Origin: Pseudotabrizicola sp.
Lineage (GTDB): Bacteria; Pseudomonadota; Alphaproteobacteria; Rhodobacterales; Rhodobacteraceae
DNA length: 64,000 nucleotides
Direction of reading: 5' to 3'
Assembly: GCF_030656345.1 (NCBI RefSeq)
Contig: NZ_JAUSNR010000049.1
Span: 1-64,000, forward strand
Shown here piece after piece: positions 62,169 to 64,000 of this stretch. Positions within the stretch are counted from its first letter, which is position 1; the number at the start of each line of letters is the position of its first letter. The notes below the pieces were generated by a model. It was given only the letters and a program-made list of their open reading frames with translations, did not search any database and had not been told where the DNA came from. A program made the translations under genes and the position numbers.

Positions 62169-62450
62169 CTACTTCAGCGCCGTCACGGTCAGTTTGCCTT
62201 TGACGCGGTCGGCCAGAAACTCGATGTCCTGCCCCTCAGCCATTTTGGCGATCAGTTCGTCATCGGCCCGGAAAACCATGGTCATGGCGGGCATCTCAAG
62301 ATCGACCAGATCTTCGTGAATGATAGTGACCTTGCCTGCCTTGGCGTCCAGCTTCTTGATGGTGCCTTTGGTATAGGTCTCGGCAGATGCGAAAGACATT
62401 GAGGCGATCAATGCGACGGTGCCAAGCGAGAGTGTTTTGAGAAGGGTCAT
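62169..62450 (-). CDS. CusF-like periplasmic copper-binding protein
   Basis: 93 aa. Signal peptide ending FASAE, then the small OB-fold with KLDAKAGKVTIIHEDL and DLEMPAMTMVFRA, the Met ligands of the CusF family. Binds Cu(I) or Ag(I) in the periplasm. The His in IIHED matches the third ligand. Confidence 0.9.
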   Translation of the reverse strand: MTLLKTLSLGTVALIASMSFASAETYTKGTIKKLDAKAGKVTIIHEDLVDLEMPAMTMVFRADDELIAKMAEGQDIEFLADRVKGKLTVTALK

Positions 62451-62483
62451 GTTTATATCCTATTGAGGTGGGTTGAGTTGAGA

Positions 62484-62957
62484 TCAGTTTACGGTCAGCG
62501 CGCCGTTCATGCCCGCCTCGTAGTGACCGGGGATCAGGCAGGCGAATTCAAAGGCGCCCTCATTGGCGAAGGTCCAGACGATGGTGCCTTTCTCGCCGGG
62601 TTGCAGACGGATGGCGTTCGGGTCGTCATGTTCCATCTCTGGGAACTTTTCCATCACACCTTTATGCTCTTCGATACTTGCAAAGGTATCCATGACAAAT
62701 TCATGGGCGTTCTCACCATTGTTGGTGAAGGTGAACTGCACTGTTTCGCCAGCTTTGAAATCCAGCTTGCGCGGTTCAAACAGCATCTCGCCGTCTTCAG
62801 TCTCGATCATTGAGACATTCACCTTGGTCATACCTGCCTTTTTCTTGGCGGGCATTCCGACCTCCATCATCCCATCATCGCTGCCTTCATGTGTGCCAGA
62901 CGCAAACGCAGAGGTGACGGTAAAAGCGATTAAAGCCGTGGTAAGAAATAGTTTCAT
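62484..62957 (-). CDS. cupredoxin (plastocyanin/azurin family)
   Basis: 157 aa. Signal peptide ending AFASG, a Met/Lys/His-rich segment, then a cupredoxin fold with the type 1 copper ligands His (NAHEFVMD) and CLIPGHYEAGM (Cys, His, Met). It could pass electrons between the oxidase and cytochrome c or buffer copper. Confidence 0.9.
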   Translation of the reverse strand: MKLFLTTALIAFTVTSAFASGTHEGSDDGMMEVGMPAKKKAGMTKVNVSMIETEDGEMLFEPRKLDFKAGETVQFTFTNNGENAHEFVMDTFASIEEHKGVMEKFPEMEHDDPNAIRLQPGEKGTIVWTFANEGAFEFACLIPGHYEAGMNGALTVN

Positions 62958-63007
62958 GTTTTTTTCCTGTATGTTTGCGGCCCGTTCAGGGCCATTGCTT
63001 GGTAGGG

Positions 63008-64000
63008 TCAGCCCTTGTGGGTGGGCATTGGGCGGGGGGTAATCTGCGTTTTTGGGCTTGTGTTGGTGGCAAACTCGGGAAGTTCACCTGTCCATTCATA
63101 GGCCTGCTCGCCGGGCGGGTTTTCATACCAGCCGGGGTCTGAGTAATCGTCGGCGCCAATCCCTTCGCGCACCTTGACCACCGAAAACATGCCGCCCATC
63201 TCGATGGGTCCGTATGGTCCCCATCCTGTCATCATCGGGATCGTGTTGTCGGGCAGTGGCATTTCCATTTTCGCCATGTCGCCCATGCCGGACGTGCCCA
63301 TGGGCATGTACTCCGGCTGGAACTGGCGAATTTTCTGTGTCAACTGCTTCTTGTCGACGCCGATAAAGGTGGGAACGTCATGGCCCATTGCATTCATCGT
63401 ATGGTGCGACTTGTGGCAATGGATCGCCCAATCGCCCAAGTGATCGGCCACAAACTCATAGGCTCGCATGGCGCCCACGGGGATGTCGATGGATACTTCG
63501 GGCCATTGCGCGCTTTCGGGCACCCAGCCGCCATCTGTACAGGTCACCTTGAAGTCATAGCCATGCATGTGGATCGGGTGGTTGGTCATGGTCAGGTTGC
63601 CCGCCCGCACGCGCACTTTATCGCCCCGGTTCACGACCAGCGGGTCGAGATCGGGGAAGATCCGGCTGTTCCACGTCCACAGGTTGAAATCCGTCATTGT
63701 CATGATGCGCGGAACGAATGTGCCGGGATCAATGTCATAAGCGTTGAGCATGATCAGGAAATCGCGGTCTACGGGCATGAACGTGGGGTCTTTGGGGTGG
63801 ACGATGAAGAAGCCCATCATCCCCATTGCCATCTGCGTCATCTCATCGCCGTGCGGATGGTACATGAAGGTGCCAGACTTGATCAAATCGAACTCATAGA
63901 TGAACGTTTTGCCCGGTGGGATTCCGGGGTGGCTCAAGCCGCTAACGCCGTCCATGCCAGACGGCAAAATAAGCCCATGCCAATGCACGGTGGTGTGTTC
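63008..64000 (-). CDS. multicopper oxidase, CopA/CueO-like (5' part outside window)
   Basis: At least 331 aa; the frame runs off the right edge (the last bases encode EHTTVHWHG). Copper motifs are HWHGL, MYHPHGD, HPIHMHGYD and the HCHKSHHTMNAMGH cluster of the type 1/2/3 sites. It oxidises Cu(I) in the periplasm. The gene heads the cupredoxin-CusF-cytochrome operon. Confidence 0.93.
   Translation of the reverse strand, partial: EHTTVHWHGLILPSGMDGVSGLSHPGIPPGKTFIYEFDLIKSGTFMYHPHGDEMTQMAMGMMGFFIVHPKDPTFMPVDRDFLIMLNAYDIDPGTFVPRIMTMTDFNLWTWNSRIFPDLDPLVVNRGDKVRVRAGNLTMTNHPIHMHGYDFKVTCTDGGWVPESAQWPEVSIDIPVGAMRAYEFVADHLGDWAIHCHKSHHTMNAMGHDVPTFIGVDKKQLTQKIRQFQPEYMPMGTSGMGDMAKMEMPLPDNTIPMMTGWGPYGPIEMGGMFSVVKVREGIGADDYSDPGWYENPPGEQAYEWTGELPEFATNTSPKTQITPRPMPTHKG

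Noticed and set aside
1..64000. CRISPR array, tRNA or rRNA genes
   Set aside because: I saw no regularly spaced direct repeats, no cloverleaf-like tRNA sequence and no rRNA-like stretch.

Overview
The window looks like an accessory replicon or genomic island of a Rhodobacterales-type alphaproteobacterium. The support is high GC, the codon and protein style, a VirB-type conjugation locus, an Aio arsenite oxidase locus, and Roseobacter/Paracoccus-like metal genes. The genus cannot be fixed from sequence alone. Both ends cut through genes. Almost everything between the conjugation genes and the right edge concerns arsenic, copper, lead/zinc/cadmium-type metals, manganese, or the repair and remodelling of the cell envelope. 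Mobile-element debris lies among these genes.

Layout. 1-5504 (minus): part of a type IV secretion operon (unknown 119-aa protein, lytic transglycosylase, VirB2, VirB3, VirB4, small lipoprotein, second lytic transglycosylase with a VirB5-like coiled N-terminus). 5700-7896: two exported proteins and an HTH plasmid-type protein. 7.9-27.4 kb: a dense arsenic island with an ArsR, a flavoprotein monooxygenase and an ArsK-like MFS pump; the arsenate-as-1-arseno-3-phosphoglycerate pathway (GAPDH + ArsJ) with an ArsR-ArsC fusion; an ArsR/ArsP/thioredoxin/OsmC/CDF/TauE operon; arsR-acr3-arsH; and aioXSRBA plus a DUF2478 gene. A decayed second copy of the HTH gene lies at 27.5-27.8 kb, so the island sits between two homologous sequences. 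27.8-29.4 kb: hipBA. 29.7-35.1 kb: copper genes (Cys-rich peptides, DUF411 proteins, CueR, CopA ATPase, HMA chaperone, DUF305). 35.3-40.4 kb: a PbrR/ZntR-like MerR divergent from a Zn/Cd/Pb-type ATPase, methyltransferase, LspA, DsbB, DsbA operon. 40.4-42.3 kb: mntR/mntH. 42.3-54.3 kb: ccdA and two copies of one module (L,D-transpeptidase divergent from apolipoprotein N-acyltransferase, 57-aa membrane protein, SCO1, PCuAC), the first copy extended by a second SCO1, an M23 peptidase and DUF411. 54.5-55.9 kb: DedA and a third L,D-transpeptidase. 56.2-61.6 kb: IS110, PPK2 and ISL3 remnants and an intact IS66 element with an 8-bp target duplication. 61.7-64 kb: a copper operon (cytochrome c, CusF, cupredoxin, multicopper oxidase).

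The most interesting signal is regulatory. Six promoters, at the P-type ATPase operon, ccdA, both lnt genes and both SCO1 genes, share a MerR-family architecture: a TTGNAN-like -35, a 19-bp spacer holding an imperfect dyad around CTCTAGTTGCTAGAG, and a weak -10. This ties heavy-metal efflux to lipoprotein maturation (LspA, Lnt), peptidoglycan cross-linking (L,D-transpeptidases), periplasmic thiol chemistry (DsbA/DsbB, CcdA, SCO1) and copper delivery (PCuAC). I infer a metal-inducible envelope-maintenance regulon. The individual families are known, but I do not know of a description of this combination. Function calls rest on reading motifs and gene context by eye; no database search was run.
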